The notes: generated by a model not told the origin, from the sequence alone. Positions 20,339-30,080 are shown, counted from the stretch's first letter. The stretch is 64,000 nt of DNA from Psychrobacter faecalis (GCF_016107575.1 NZ_JABAST010000002.1:1-64000); one strand, 5' to 3'. Translations and numbers: made by a program.

Positions 20339-21034
20339 TTATCTATGATTGGTTAAACGTGCTTGCTCATCTTTGATAGCGGCAAGCTTGGCTTCTTCAC
20401 GCTCAATGTCGGCACGCAGTTTTAATAACTGCTGCTTTAGATCATTAACTTCGGCAGCTTCCATCGGGTCAGGAGTAACATTACCCGCTACGTCATTGGC
20501 CCAGTCGCTGACATCGTTAAAGGCGCGCTTGGCATTATAACGCCAGCTGCCTTTTAGTTGTGATATCAGCAAATGAAGTTGGCTGGCCATCGGTTTCCCA
20601 ATAAACGGCTCAAGCTGGCCGGCAACATCAGGGTCAAATCCTGCAACCAGCTGCTTAAGTTGCATCAGCACTTTGTAATCACCAGCAATCGGTAAGTTGC
20701 CTTCTGTGCCGCGCATAAGATTCAGCAGCTGCGCAGGATTATCAACGGTAATGGTGCAATCTGGTCGACTATGGCCAAGTCGCGAACGCTCTAGGCTGGC
20801 CTGTTGGCGCTCATTCATACTGCCGCTTGGTTCAAACACGCCTTCTGTCATGACGGGCTCAAAGCGCAAACGATCTTCGGTAAATAAAACGTCTAGATTA
20901 ATCTCGGGCATGCCCATATTGAGACGCAGCACTTTGCCCGCAAGCGGCGCTAGCCCAGCTTTGGTAATCTCATCGCTGGCAATGGCGATATTAATAAACT
21001 TTTCGGCACCTGCCAAAAGTAACACAGTCAGCAT
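20339..21034 (-). CDS. ubiJ: UbiJ, SCP2-domain ubiquinone biosynthesis factor
   Basis: Soluble accessory protein of the Ubi complex with a sterol-carrier (SCP2) fold that binds polyprenyl intermediates. The order ubiE-ubiJ-ubiB supports the identity strongly. The SCP2 part spans about residues 10-130, including RPDCTITVDNPAQLLNLM. The C-terminal third is a charged coiled coil (NDLKQQLLKLRADIEREEAK). I chose the ATG at 21034 (MLTVLLLAGAEKFIN) instead of 21085. GAGGG lies five bases ahead of it, and the extra 17 residues of the longer frame have no family counterpart. That gives 231 residues. Confidence 0.87.
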   Translation of the reverse strand: MLTVLLLAGAEKFINIAIASDEITKAGLAPLAGKVLRLNMGMPEINLDVLFTEDRLRFEPVMTEGVFEPSGSMNERQQASLERSRLGHSRPDCTITVDNPAQLLNLMRGTEGNLPIAGDYKVLMQLKQLVAGFDPDVAGQLEPFIGKPMASQLHLLISQLKGSWRYNAKRAFNDVSDWANDVAGNVTPDPMEAAEVNDLKQQLLKLRADIEREEAKLAAIKDEQARLTNHR

Positions 21035-21216
21035 AAGGCCCTCACAATGTTTGGTTGAGCGCCATAAGCGCGGCGCATATTTCAATATTGGCTGTTATAA
21101 CGATGTAAACGCCTGCTCAACGACAGACGTTTTTGTATTATAAAAAGCGTGTTTATCTAAGCAGCTTTTGAAAAGCGCTAAAGCTATTCTTTTTCTAAAA
21201 CTGTGATTTTTTAAAA

Positions 21217-22341
21217 CTAAGCTTTAAAGCCGCGATGCACTGCAACGATACCAGCGGTCAAGTTATGATAATCACAATTCTCAAAGCCTGCTTGCTGCAT
21301 CATCTGCTTAAGTGTTTGCTGATCAGGGTGCATACGAATTGATTCTGCTAAGTATTGATAGCTCTCAGAGTCATTGGCAACTAACTTACCCATAATCGGC
21401 AACGCCGTAAATGAATACAAATCATAAGCTTTCGATAATGGCTCAAACACGGGTTTTGAGAATTCTAAAATCAATAAACGACCGCCTGGCTTGAGGACGC
21501 GATACATAGATTTTAGCGCCGCATCTTTGTCTGTGACGTTACGCAGACCAAAACTGATAGTCACCAAATCAAAGCTTTCATCATCAAATGGCGCCAAAGT
21601 TTCAGCGTTTGCTAAGACGAAATCAACGTTATTACAGCCGGCATTGATGAGGCGTTCGCGGCCAACTTCTAGCATCGCTGCATTGATATCTGATAATACC
21701 ACATGGCCGTTGCGACCCACTTCACGGCTAAATACTTTGGCCAAATCACCCGTACCGCCAGCGATATCGAGCACCTGCTGGCCGGCGCGTACGCCCGACA
21801 GGCTAATCGCATAACGTTTCCACAGGCGATGAATACCAAACGACATTAAGTCATTCATAATGTCGTATTTTTTGGCAACTGAGGTAAAAACATCGGCAAC
21901 GCGCGCTTGTTTTTCTGCTTTATTAACCGTTTTATAGCCGAAATGTGTTTGCTCATTACCATCGGTATCAGGCGTATGGGGATTATTGATGTCATCACGT
22001 TGGTTAAAAAGCGTTTGCTTGGCCGTTTGTGCGTGCGTAGCAGTAGGATTGGCGCTGTTATTTATGGTGTTTGGCATAGTCGTTTGTTGACCTTGTGGGG
22101 TTCCGGTTGGTAAGTCTTGTACTTGGGTGAAGTCATTATTATTGCTGCTATCAGCTGCAGCATTGGCATTCAGCGTCGTACTAGCGCTTTGGTTTTGACG
22201 CGCTTTTACTTGCGCGGTGATGCTTTGATTATGAGCAATACTATCTTTAACCAATTTATCTTGCAGATGACCATGAGAAGTAGGGTTATCAGTATGGGAT
22301 TGATCGGCTTGGCTAAGGTTGTTATTTGAGTTATCAGTCAT
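21217..22341 (-). CDS. ubiE: UbiE C-methyltransferase with a long low-complexity N-terminal extension
   Basis: SAM-dependent methyltransferase for the C-methylation step of ubiquinone (and menaquinone) synthesis. The core starts at about residue 133 with THFGYKTV and [18 protein letters not shown]. It continues with the SAM loop [12 protein letters not shown], with [19 protein letters not shown], and with [20 protein letters not shown]. coli UbiE has 251 residues. This one has 374, the surplus being about 123 N-terminal residues rich in Asn, Gln, Thr, Ser and His. The distal start is supported by AGGAT upstream of 22341, and the frame is uninterrupted, so the extension is probably translated. 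Confidence 0.94.
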   Translation of the reverse strand: MTDNSNNNLSQADQSHTDNPTSHGHLQDKLVKDSIAHNQSITAQVKARQNQSASTTLNANAAADSSNNNDFTQVQDLPTGTPQGQQTTMPNTINNSANPTATHAQTAKQTLFNQRDDINNPHTPDTDGNEQTHFGYKTVNKAEKQARVADVFTSVAKKYDIMNDLMSFGIHRLWKRYAISLSGVRAGQQVLDIAGGTGDLAKVFSREVGRNGHVVLSDINAAMLEVGRERLINAGCNNVDFVLANAETLAPFDDESFDLVTISFGLRNVTDKDAALKSMYRVLKPGGRLLILEFSKPVFEPLSKAYDLYSFTALPIMGKLVANDSESYQYLAESIRMHPDQQTLKQMMQQAGFENCDYHNLTAGIVAVHRGFKA

Positions 22342-22392
22342 ACGATTATCCTATTATTTGTTTTTATGATGGCGTATTTAAGCGTTGTTTGC

Positions 22393-22432
22393 ATAGGGTT
22401 TAAACACTGATTGCATACGGTTTAAACCCTAT
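22393..22432. repeat. 13-bp perfect inverted repeat upstream of ubiE
   Basis: ATAGGGTTTAAAC (22393-22405) and GTTTAAACCCTAT (22420-22432) flank 14 bases, about 50 bases before the ubiE start and 45 after the previous gene. There is no T tract. An operator for ubiE or an mRNA hairpin is possible. Confidence 0.45.
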
Positions 22433-22477
22433 TTAAGCACTATAACGGTCAGTTAGCCACGGGCATTATTTACCTTA

Positions 22478-23188
22478 TCATACACCAAACGCTGCTGGCT
22501 TACCGCCATTATTGGTGTCATGAACTTCGTCAATAATCTCAAGCTCGCGCTCACAAAACGGTTCAATAAAGCTGCTGACACTTTTTAGCGGTTTCATCGC
22601 TTTAAAGCCTGAATCGATAAAGTCGTAAAGCGGCTGGAAGTTATGGCGATAAGCCGTGCCTTTTGCGAGACCAAAGGCTTTTTTGAGCATAAATGAATTC
22701 AAATCTTTATCGGTACGGTAGCAGACCTCTTTTAGATTGTTAATCTGCACGCGGCGCTCATTGGCCTCATCGACTGCGCGGTAAGCGGCAAGCATATTTT
22801 CTTCATTGACTGCTAAATCTTGCGCAACCAACCACTCGGCCAAATGTAAATCCAGCTCAATGGCCAAGATAGACGCTTGAGTGCCCATGCTGCCCGCTTC
22901 TAAAGAAGCTTCTTTAGCAAGGCGTTCAAGTTTTTTGGCTTTGGGTAAGATACGATCTAACTGCTCTGCCAATACTTTAAATTCATCACCACCGTATAGC
23001 TGGGTTAAAAAATACTCTGCCATCGGTTTGTTTTTTGGTTGTTCAAACAGCGCGCTATGGGTATGCTTAATACGTGCCTGTTGCCATGCTTGCACTTCTT
23101 TGAGCTTGGTATTTAAGGCAGCATCTTTATGGTGTGGCAGCGCCCAAAAACGGTTTAAGTGCTGTTGTAAATTGGCTAACGCAGACAT
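22478..23188 (-). CDS. Conserved hypothetical protein, FFLEE-motif-like
   Basis: Soluble, helix-rich protein of 236 residues without catalytic motifs that I recognise. Residues about 55-75 read AEYFLTQLYGGDEF, resembling the RFFLxxLYG segment of the so-called FFLEE motif proteins of gammaproteobacteria, whose function is unknown. The start at 23188 (MSALANLQ) is preferred over 23221 because AGGA lies eight bases upstream of it. Located directly upstream of ubiE on the same strand, but separated by 136 bases and an inverted repeat. Confidence 0.7.
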   Translation of the reverse strand: MSALANLQQHLNRFWALPHHKDAALNTKLKEVQAWQQARIKHTHSALFEQPKNKPMAEYFLTQLYGGDEFKVLAEQLDRILPKAKKLERLAKEASLEAGSMGTQASILAIELDLHLAEWLVAQDLAVNEENMLAAYRAVDEANERRVQINNLKEVCYRTDKDLNSFMLKKAFGLAKGTAYRHNFQPLYDFIDSGFKAMKPLKSVSSFIEPFCERELEIIDEVHDTNNGGKPAAFGV

Positions 23189-23464
23189 GGCAGGTAATCC
23201 TATAAAAAGTAAAAATGGCAATAAAATTGCTAATAAAAGAGTGGAAATGATACTAAATTCTTATCTTTGTGGGCAGCTATTAAAGCATGCGCGCAAGATT
23301 TTGTTCACCTTAAAAGAAAATACCACAGAATACAAATGCCAAACTGTTACATAGCAGGGTTATTTACTGGTTTTACGCAATGCTATGATTCACTATATAA
23401 ATAAGACAGCTTATAAAAACTACAAATAAGAGATGTATAAAAATTATCTAACAATAAAGCGAGT

Positions 23465-25138
23465 ATGGACATGAGCAAAAAAAATAAATCGACTGAAAGC
23501 CAAGCGCCAGAAGCGGTAAGTGACCAGTTTAGTAAGCAAGTCGTTGAGCAGCGTTTGACGCCCAATCCGTTAAATATCTTTGCTATGGACAAAGATACAT
23601 TGCGCTTGGCGTTAGTCACCGCTCAGTTTGCCCTACGCGCCACGCGGCAGCAAACACCGCCGACTACCAATAAACCAACTGGGCTCTTGGTGTTGGTCAA
23701 CGGCATGGAGCAAGCGGGCAAGGGCACCGCAGTCACCCAGCTGCGGCAATGGGTTGACCCGCGCTTACTCAAGGTTGAGGCGACTATCGGAGATTGTCCC
23801 TTAGAGCATCAGCCGATTTGGCAAGCGCATACCAAAGCGCTGCCACGTCATGGCGATGTGATGGTGTATTTTGGCAACTGGTATGCCGACTTACTCTATA
23901 ACGTCATGCGCATGGCGACCCTAGATGATGACGATAAGGTGAAAAAAAGTGAAGATAAGAATAATAAGACGCTGAAAAATAACGCCTTGCCTATTGGCCA
24001 ATGGCAAGACTATTTAAAGAAAGAACTCACCAAACTACAAGCCTTTGAACAAGACCTTGCTGCTAACCAAACCAAACTGCTTAAATGCTGGTTTCATGTC
24101 GATATCGAAACCTTGAAGGCGCGGCTCAACGATGATGAAGCTGATCCAGAGTTTTTATATCAAATCGATTGGAAAAGTAAACAGGTCGTCAATACTTTTA
24201 ATAAGGTAGCAACCGCGCTATTACGCCAGCAGAATGACTGGATTATTATCAATGGCGATGATAAATCAGAGGCTGCCACCCATTTTTGTCATGAAGTATT
24301 GCAGGCGATGCAAACCGCGCTCGAAAGGAGTAAAGCAGAAAGCGGTAAAGCAGAAAGTCAGAATATAAAAGAAGCAGCAAGATTCGAGCCTGTAGCAGTC
24401 CCTAAAACTTTGATAAATGTTGACGATACCGAGATAGAGAAATCTGACTATCATAAAGCGCTTGCTGACAAGCAAGCACACCTTGCCAAATTGCTGCGGG
24501 CGCGTCAGGGGCGGCACGTGGTTTTTGCCTTTGAAGGGATGGACGCTGCTGGCAAAGGCGGCGCGATCAAGAGACTGGTTGCGCCACTCGATCCGCGCGA
24601 ATATCAGATTTATAATATTGGCGTACCGATGTTATATGAATTGCAGCATCCTTATTTATGGCGTTTTTGGACCAAACTGCCCAATGAGCAAATCGATCGT
24701 ATCAGCCGTATCGCCATCTTTGACCGTACGTGGTATGGGCGCGTATTGGTCGAACGTATCGAGGGCTTTGCGACTGACGCAGAATGGCAGCGCGCTTATG
24801 ACGAAATCAATCGTTTTGAAGCAGATTTGGTCGCTGCTGGCACAATAGTTATCAAATATTGGCTCGCTATTGATAAAGGGGAGCAACTCAAACGCTTTGA
24901 GGCGCGCGAAGAGACGCCGCATAAACAGTTTAAATTAACCGATGATGATTGGCGTAATCGTGATAAATGGGTGGATTATGTGCAATCGGCAGCTGATATG
25001 TTGGCACGTACCAATACCAAGGATGCACCTTGGGCAATCATCGCGACTAATGAAAAGCGTCAAGCGCGCCTAGAGGTATTAGACCACGCTATTAAACAGC
25101 TATCCGCGGCATTGTCTATCACTGCTGATACTAAATAA
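23465..25138 (+). CDS. pap: Polyphosphate:AMP phosphotransferase (two-domain PPK2)
   Basis: Transfers phosphate from polyphosphate to AMP, giving ADP, like Pap of Acinetobacter johnsonii. There are two tandem PPK2 (P-loop) domains, at residues about 35-275 and 320-550. The second has the full set: Walker A EGMDAAGKGGAIKRL, the arginine-rich lid and DRTWYGRVLVER. The first keeps NGMEQAGKGTAV but has FGNWYADLLY in place of DRxWY, so it is probably structural or impaired. A variable Lys/Glu-rich linker (about 285-315) joins them. The length of 557 residues fits class II PPK2. The pit phosphate carrier downstream fits a phosphate-economy context, but 650 bases separate them. Confidence 0.93.
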   Translation: MDMSKKNKSTESQAPEAVSDQFSKQVVEQRLTPNPLNIFAMDKDTLRLALVTAQFALRATRQQTPPTTNKPTGLLVLVNGMEQAGKGTAVTQLRQWVDPRLLKVEATIGDCPLEHQPIWQAHTKALPRHGDVMVYFGNWYADLLYNVMRMATLDDDDKVKKSEDKNNKTLKNNALPIGQWQDYLKKELTKLQAFEQDLAANQTKLLKCWFHVDIETLKARLNDDEADPEFLYQIDWKSKQVVNTFNKVATALLRQQNDWIIINGDDKSEAATHFCHEVLQAMQTALERSKAESGKAESQNIKEAARFEPVAVPKTLINVDDTEIEKSDYHKALADKQAHLAKLLRARQGRHVVFAFEGMDAAGKGGAIKRLVAPLDPREYQIYNIGVPMLYELQHPYLWRFWTKLPNEQIDRISRIAIFDRTWYGRVLVERIEGFATDAEWQRAYDEINRFEADLVAAGTIVIKYWLAIDKGEQLKRFEAREETPHKQFKLTDDDWRNRDKWVDYVQSAADMLARTNTKDAPWAIIATNEKRQARLEVLDHAIKQLSAALSITADTK

Positions 25139-25791
25139 ATGGATGATAAGTGATGGCTCGTATTGAATAGTAATAGTGATAAAGGCTTTATACGAGTTTA
25201 AAAGTTAATATTATTTTTTATTTGAAGTCTTAGGAAAAATTAACAACATTTTTCTACTAAATAAGCAGCTTTTTTGAGTGATATATTCAAAGTTACAAAT
25301 CTCGTAATATCATCATGCAATCTGTGTCTATATTTAATATAATAGGCGCGTAACAACTTCTGCCTGCTCACAAAATAGCTGCACAGTCAGAGATGGTATT
25401 TATCCTATAAATATTTTAATTATTAACAACAGATTTTTTATAACCAACGCTATCACTATAAAACCTAAGCCGCAAGCTGCTGTAATCGGACGATTTGGCA
25501 AGACTACTTGCGGCTTTATGGTATTTTGTGGCTTAGGTTTTTCGCTGATAGGTGGGCAAGCTTGCGCGTAAATATTTACAAGCACGCAGAGCTATCAGGA
25601 CAATATAGAGCGCAGTAGATAGTAACTTTTTATAACCCTATTTTCAAATTCGTACATTCAAAACAGTATGACAAAACCACGTTGCGGACACGCTATCATG
25701 ATGTTGGGTGGTAAAAACGACACCATCAATAGCGCCGCAATGACATCAATCACCTATAATTTCAATCAGCTTACGCAGGACGTATCAACGT
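25139..25791. other. Long intergenic region with alternative hairpins, upstream of pit
   Basis: No gene is supported in this 653-base gap. AAGCCGCAAG (25467-25476) can pair with CTTGCGGCTT (25507-25516). The overlapping AAACCTAAGCC (25461-25471) can instead pair with GGCTTAGGTTT (25530-25540). The two stems exclude each other. No PhoB box is evident by eye. Confidence 0.45.
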
Positions 25792-27399
25792 ATGGGTATT
25801 AGCAGCAGTTCTACAGGACCAACCAAAGCAGTCGGTTCTATGAGAATCAATCTATTTTTTGCCATTTTACTGATTGCGATGACCGCTTACTTTTTATGGT
25901 GGGGTCTAGATTACACCATGCATCAGCAGACGACGCTATTTATCGTAGCGACGGCTTTTGGTGTCTTTATGGCATTTAATATCGGCGGTAACGACGTCGC
26001 CAACTCCTTCGGTACTTCAGTGGGCGCAGGGACATTGACGATTCCGCAAGCTTTGGGTATCGCCGCGATATTTGAAGTGTCGGGCGCGGTGCTGGCGGGC
26101 GGTGAAGTTACCGATACCATCCGCAGCGGCATCGTTGACTTAGATGGTTTATCGGTTTCGCCCAATCAGTTTATTTATGTCATGCTCTCAGCGCTTATCG
26201 CGGCGGCATTTTGGCTGTTGTTTGCCACCAAAAAAGGTCTGCCTGTTTCGACCACCCATGCCATTATTGGCGGCGTCGTTGGTAGCTCTATTGTACTCGG
26301 TATCTCTTTAGGTGGTACCGACATGGCACTATCGACCGTCGATTGGGGTACGATTGGAACAATTGCTATCTCTTGGGTCATCTCACCCGTGTTAGGCGGC
26401 GTATTTTCTTACCTTTTATATGGTCAAATTAAGAAAAAAATCATTGAATATAATGATCGAACCGAAGCGCATATTGCGACGCTAAAAGACGATAAAAAAA
26501 CTGTCAAGCAAAACCATAAAGAGTATCTAGAAAGTCTAACCGAGTCAGAGCAATTGGCGTATACCTCAGCGATGCTGCGCGATCAAGAAATCTATAAAGA
26601 TGATGATTGTGACATTGAGGATTTAGAAACCGATTATTACAAACAGCTTTATAAGATTGAGCACGAACGTAGCAACCTTGATACCCTAAAAGCCCTTAAA
26701 CAATGGGTACCGCTCATCGCTGGCGCAGGCGGCGCGGTCATGACTTCGTTGGTGGTGTTCAAAGGCCTAAAAAACGTCAACAGTAACATGACGACGCTGC
26801 AAGGCTTTTTAATCATGGGTATGATAGCGGCGCTGGTATGGCTGGCGACCTTTATTTATACCAAGAGTATCCGCGGTAAGCATAAAGAAGATTTGACCAA
26901 AGCGACGTTTATTATGTTTAGCTGGATGCAGGTCTTTACTGCTTCTGCCTTTGCTTTTAGTCATGGTTCAAACGATATTGCCAACGCCGTCGGTCCTTTT
27001 GCCGCGATTATGGACGTTATCCGTACCAATAGCATAGCGACCGAGGCTGCCGTGCCGCCTGCGGTGATGTTGACCTTTGGTGTGGCGCTTATCGTTGGCC
27101 TTTGGTTTATCGGTAAAGAAGTTATTCAAACCGTCGGTACTAATCTAGCAAAAATGCATCCAGCTTCAGGCTTTTCAGCGGAATTGGCTGCGGCTGCCGT
27201 CGTCATGGGCGCATCGACCATGGGTCTGCCCGTATCCAGTACGCATACGCTGGTTGGTGCAGTACTTGGCATCGGTATCGTTAATCGTGATACCAATTGG
27301 GCGCTGATGAAGCCTATCGGTTTGGCATGGGTAATTACCCTGCCTGCGGCGGCTTCGATGTCGGCTATCAGCTATCTGTTATTAAGTAATATTTTTTAA
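25792..27399 (+). CDS. Pit-family inorganic phosphate transporter
   Basis: Proton- or cation-coupled low-affinity phosphate carrier of the inner membrane (PiT family). The two inverted signature repeats are present: FNIGGNDVANSFGTSVGAG near residue 65 and SHGSNDIANAVGPF near 400. Each is followed by the substrate-binding helical hairpin, containing PVSTTHAIIGGVVG and PVSSTHTLVGAVLG. About ten membrane helices are visible. The large charged cytoplasmic insert (about 215-300) is normal for bacterial Pit proteins. It has 535 residues and is a single gene ending in a bidirectional terminator. No PhoU-like gene is adjacent. Confidence 0.93.
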   Translation: MGISSSSTGPTKAVGSMRINLFFAILLIAMTAYFLWWGLDYTMHQQTTLFIVATAFGVFMAFNIGGNDVANSFGTSVGAGTLTIPQALGIAAIFEVSGAVLAGGEVTDTIRSGIVDLDGLSVSPNQFIYVMLSALIAAAFWLLFATKKGLPVSTTHAIIGGVVGSSIVLGISLGGTDMALSTVDWGTIGTIAISWVISPVLGGVFSYLLYGQIKKKIIEYNDRTEAHIATLKDDKKTVKQNHKEYLESLTESEQLAYTSAMLRDQEIYKDDDCDIEDLETDYYKQLYKIEHERSNLDTLKALKQWVPLIAGAGGAVMTSLVVFKGLKNVNSNMTTLQGFLIMGMIAALVWLATFIYTKSIRGKHKEDLTKATFIMFSWMQVFTASAFAFSHGSNDIANAVGPFAAIMDVIRTNSIATEAAVPPAVMLTFGVALIVGLWFIGKEVIQTVGTNLAKMHPASGFSAELAAAAVVMGASTMGLPVSSTHTLVGAVLGIGIVNRDTNWALMKPIGLAWVITLPAAASMSAISYLLLSNIF

Positions 27400-27443
27400 A
27401 TAAAAGTTCTATTGTTTTTTATTATAGTGTTTTATTAAAGAAT

Positions 27444-27482
27444 AAAAAACGCTTATCGGCAGCTGCTGATAAGCGTTTTTTT
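27444..27482. terminator. Bidirectional terminator between pit and alaA
   Basis: AAAAAACGCTTATC pairs with GATAAGCGTTTTTT, and the loop contains the self-complementary GCAGCTGC. T and A tracts serve both convergent genes. Confidence 0.9.
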
Positions 27483-27498
27483 ATACAAGTTTGAATGT

Positions 27499-29130
27499 TT
27501 ACTCGGTACCAAACTGCTTACGTTTTTTGGCAAAGAAGCGGTCCAATCTATCCATGGCATCTTCTAAATCATGCAGATTGGGCAAAAACACCAAGCGGAA
27601 GTGGTCAGGTGCATCCCAATTAAAACCGGTCCCTTGTACCATTAAGACGTTTTCTTCTATCAATAAATCCATCATAAACTGCATATCGTCTTTGATAGGA
27701 TAAACCTCAGGGTCCATCTTTGGAAAGCAATAAAACGCCCCTTGCGGCATGGTGCAAGAAATACCTTTTATTGCGTTAAGACGTGAAACGGCCAGTTCGC
27801 GCTGCTTTGATAGCCGTCCTGATTTTGAAGTGAGCTCTTTCATACTTTGATAGCCGCCCATTGCTGTTTGAATGGCATATTGACCTTGAACGTTAGAACA
27901 TAGGCGCATAGACGCCAGCATATCTAAGCCTTCGATAAAGTCGGCAGCATGGTCTTTTTTACCAGAAACCATCATCCAGCCCGCACGGAAACCAGCGATA
28001 CGGTGCGACTTTGATAAGCCGTTATAAGACAGCACCAGTACATCATCGGTCAAGGTGCTCATCGGCGTATGCGTCATGTCATCATAAAGAATACGGTCAT
28101 AAATCTCATCGGCCATGATGATTAAATCATGCTCTTTGGCGACTTCGATAATTTGCAATAATACTTCATCACTATACAGCGCGCCCGTTGGATTATTGGG
28201 GTTGATCACCACAATACCTTTGGTTTTGGGCGTAATTTTAGACTTGATATCTTCGATATCAGGATGCCAATTGTCGTCTTCATTACAGCGATAATGTACC
28301 GCTGTACCGCCTGCTAAATTGGCCGCTGCTGTCCAAAGCGGGTAGTCGGGCATTGGAACTAGCACTTCATCGCCATCGTTCATGAGTGCTTGCATGGTCA
28401 TCACAATCAGCTCAGAGACGCCATTACCCAAATATACATCGCGCACATCGACAGCCGACAGCAGACCTTTTGATTGATAATATTGCAAGACCGCTTTACG
28501 TGCCGCAAAAATCCCTTGCGAGTCCGAGTATCCTGTCGCTTCTGGCAGGTTCATCGCTACATCGCGCAAAATCTCGTGCGGTGCTTCAAGGCCAAACGGC
28601 GCAGGGTTGCCAATATTCAGCTTTAAAATACGCTTACCTTCAGCTTCCATTTTATTGGCTGTTTGCAAAAGTGGACCACGAATGTCGTAGCAAACGTTTT
28701 GTAATTTATCGGATTTTTTAATTGGATTCATAGAGTGACCACTCATCGGATTGGGTTGTGAATTTGCGGTAGAAGTAGGGGATACGCTTTGCTGCCTAGG
28801 CGTTTCGTTCTTATTATAAGTATTGGCTGTATTATAAGAATTGATAGGTTGATTTGAATTAGCAACGCTATCCATGTCATTTTGCAAATCGCCACGTAAT
28901 AAATAGCCTTCGCTACAGCCTAAGATACGCGCTAGGGTCGGCAGCTTCGATGACACGATGCCATTGGTGCCGCGCTCCCAATTAGAAATCGCACCACGAC
29001 TCACCTTGGCACCTGCTGCCGTCATTGCCTGCGCCAATTGCTCGGCGGTCATGCCTTTATCGCGGCGCAGCTGTACCAGTCGTTCGGCTTGCGTGCTTTG
29101 AGAAGTTTGGGAAAATTCGCTATCAGCCAT
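27499..29130 (-). CDS. alaA: AlaA-type aminotransferase with N-terminal XRE helix-turn-helix domain
   Basis: PLP-dependent class I aminotransferase resembling AlaA, which makes alanine from pyruvate and glutamate. Residues about 135-543 align with it throughout: KLQNVCYDIRGP, KLNIGNPAPFGLEAP, GNGVSELIV, INPNNPTGA and DEIYDRILYD. The PLP lysine is Lys374 in YNGLSKSHRIAGFR. Residues about 15-75 form an XRE-type domain (LVQLRRDKGMTAEQLAQAM, then VSRGAISNWERG). An Asn/Ser/Thr-rich linker (about 85-130) joins the two. Since all catalytic residues are kept, it may be enzyme and regulator at once. Two TGCAA-N7-TTGCA palindromes in its own promoter region suggest autoregulation. Confidence 0.9.
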   Translation of the reverse strand: MADSEFSQTSQSTQAERLVQLRRDKGMTAEQLAQAMTAAGAKVSRGAISNWERGTNGIVSSKLPTLARILGCSEGYLLRGDLQNDMDSVANSNQPINSYNTANTYNKNETPRQQSVSPTSTANSQPNPMSGHSMNPIKKSDKLQNVCYDIRGPLLQTANKMEAEGKRILKLNIGNPAPFGLEAPHEILRDVAMNLPEATGYSDSQGIFAARKAVLQYYQSKGLLSAVDVRDVYLGNGVSELIVMTMQALMNDGDEVLVPMPDYPLWTAAANLAGGTAVHYRCNEDDNWHPDIEDIKSKITPKTKGIVVINPNNPTGALYSDEVLLQIIEVAKEHDLIIMADEIYDRILYDDMTHTPMSTLTDDVLVLSYNGLSKSHRIAGFRAGWMMVSGKKDHAADFIEGLDMLASMRLCSNVQGQYAIQTAMGGYQSMKELTSKSGRLSKQRELAVSRLNAIKGISCTMPQGAFYCFPKMDPEVYPIKDDMQFMMDLLIEENVLMVQGTGFNWDAPDHFRLVFLPNLHDLEDAMDRLDRFFAKKRKQFGTE

Positions 29131-29169
29131 TGTTGTTTAAGCCTTTTATTAAAGATAATCTATTCCTAA

Positions 29170-29267
29170 TGCAAGATATTATTGCATACACTTTATTAAT
29201 GCAAGTCTAAAGATAAAAACTTTATAGAATTATTTAAGATAGAGATAATTTGCAAGAATAACTTGCA
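29170..29267 (-). promoter_or_regulatory. Paired palindromes upstream of the XRE-AlaA gene
   Basis: TGCAA-N7-TTGCA occurs at 29170-29186 and again at 29251-29267, with a half site ATGCAAG at 29199-29205. The nearer copy is 40 bases before the start codon, a position fit for repression. Binding by the gene's own XRE domain is an inference. Confidence 0.5.
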
Positions 29268-29614
29268 TAATGTGCTTGTTTTGAGGGTGTTATTAATTAT
29301 TAAATAATAAAAGATAATTTTTACTAAATTATTTAGCAACAAAAAAGCAAGTCAGAGGCGCGTTTAATAAAATTACAACTTTACTGATTTAGGCGGCAGC
29401 GTAATTTGCTATATTTTACTTCTCTATCTCTAATGTTGTTTCTTTAAACCTGAAACTTTAAACTGCTAGATTGAGGACTTTTATAGTCACTACCTTGAAT
29501 AGTCAGACAATCAGCAGCAGATAAAGCCTAGCGTTTTTATAAAAACGTACGATAAATTGATCACTAACTGACACATCGCAAATGAGATAACCAATCATTT
29601 AATAAGGATAAAAG

Positions 29615-30037
29615 ATGCAAGACAATCAATTAAGCAAAGAAGAAATCAGCCAATTGACCGACGCAGATTGGAAAGCGCGTTTAAGTGCCGACGAGTATCA
29701 CGTCATGCGCGAGAAGGGCACAGAGCGCCCATTTACTGGCGTTTATAACGACGTCAATGATAAAGGTATCTACCGCTGTAAAGGCTGCGGTGCCAGCTTG
29801 TTTGAGTCGGACAATAAGTTTGACGCCGGTTGCGGCTGGCCAAGCTTCGATCAGAGTATCGATAATAGCGCTATCGATGAGCACGAAGACAATTCACTTG
29901 GCATGCGCCGTACCGAAGTGACGTGTAGCAATTGCGGCGCGCATTTGGGACACGTATTCCCTGATGGCCCACGTGAGACCACTGGTATGCGCTACTGTAT
30001 CAACTCAGTGTCTATCGATTTGGATAAAGTTGAATAA
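29615..30037 (+). CDS. msrB: Peptide methionine-R-sulfoxide reductase
   Basis: Repairs the R-epimer of methionine sulfoxide in proteins. Two CxxC pairs bind zinc: CKGCG and CSNCG. The core motifs are [19 protein letters not shown] and [12 protein letters not shown]. The catalytic cysteine is Cys128 in [11 protein letters not shown]. Its 140 residues are standard for a single-domain cytosolic enzyme. It ends in its own terminator. The neighbouring glutathione peroxidase gene suggests a shared oxidative-stress theme, although an inserted element and terminator separate them. Confidence 0.96.
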   Translation: MQDNQLSKEEISQLTDADWKARLSADEYHVMREKGTERPFTGVYNDVNDKGIYRCKGCGASLFESDNKFDAGCGWPSFDQSIDNSAIDEHEDNSLGMRRTEVTCSNCGAHLGHVFPDGPRETTGMRYCINSVSIDLDKVE

Positions 30038-30080
30038 TAAGTATTAATATAATCAATGTTTTAGCCAAAGTTGGCATGAT

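Noticed and set aside
25400-25585. 61-codon minus-strand frame with a hydrophobic C-terminus
   Set aside because: GTG start without a ribosome site, no recognisable family, and it overlaps the alternative hairpins. It is treated as unsupported.
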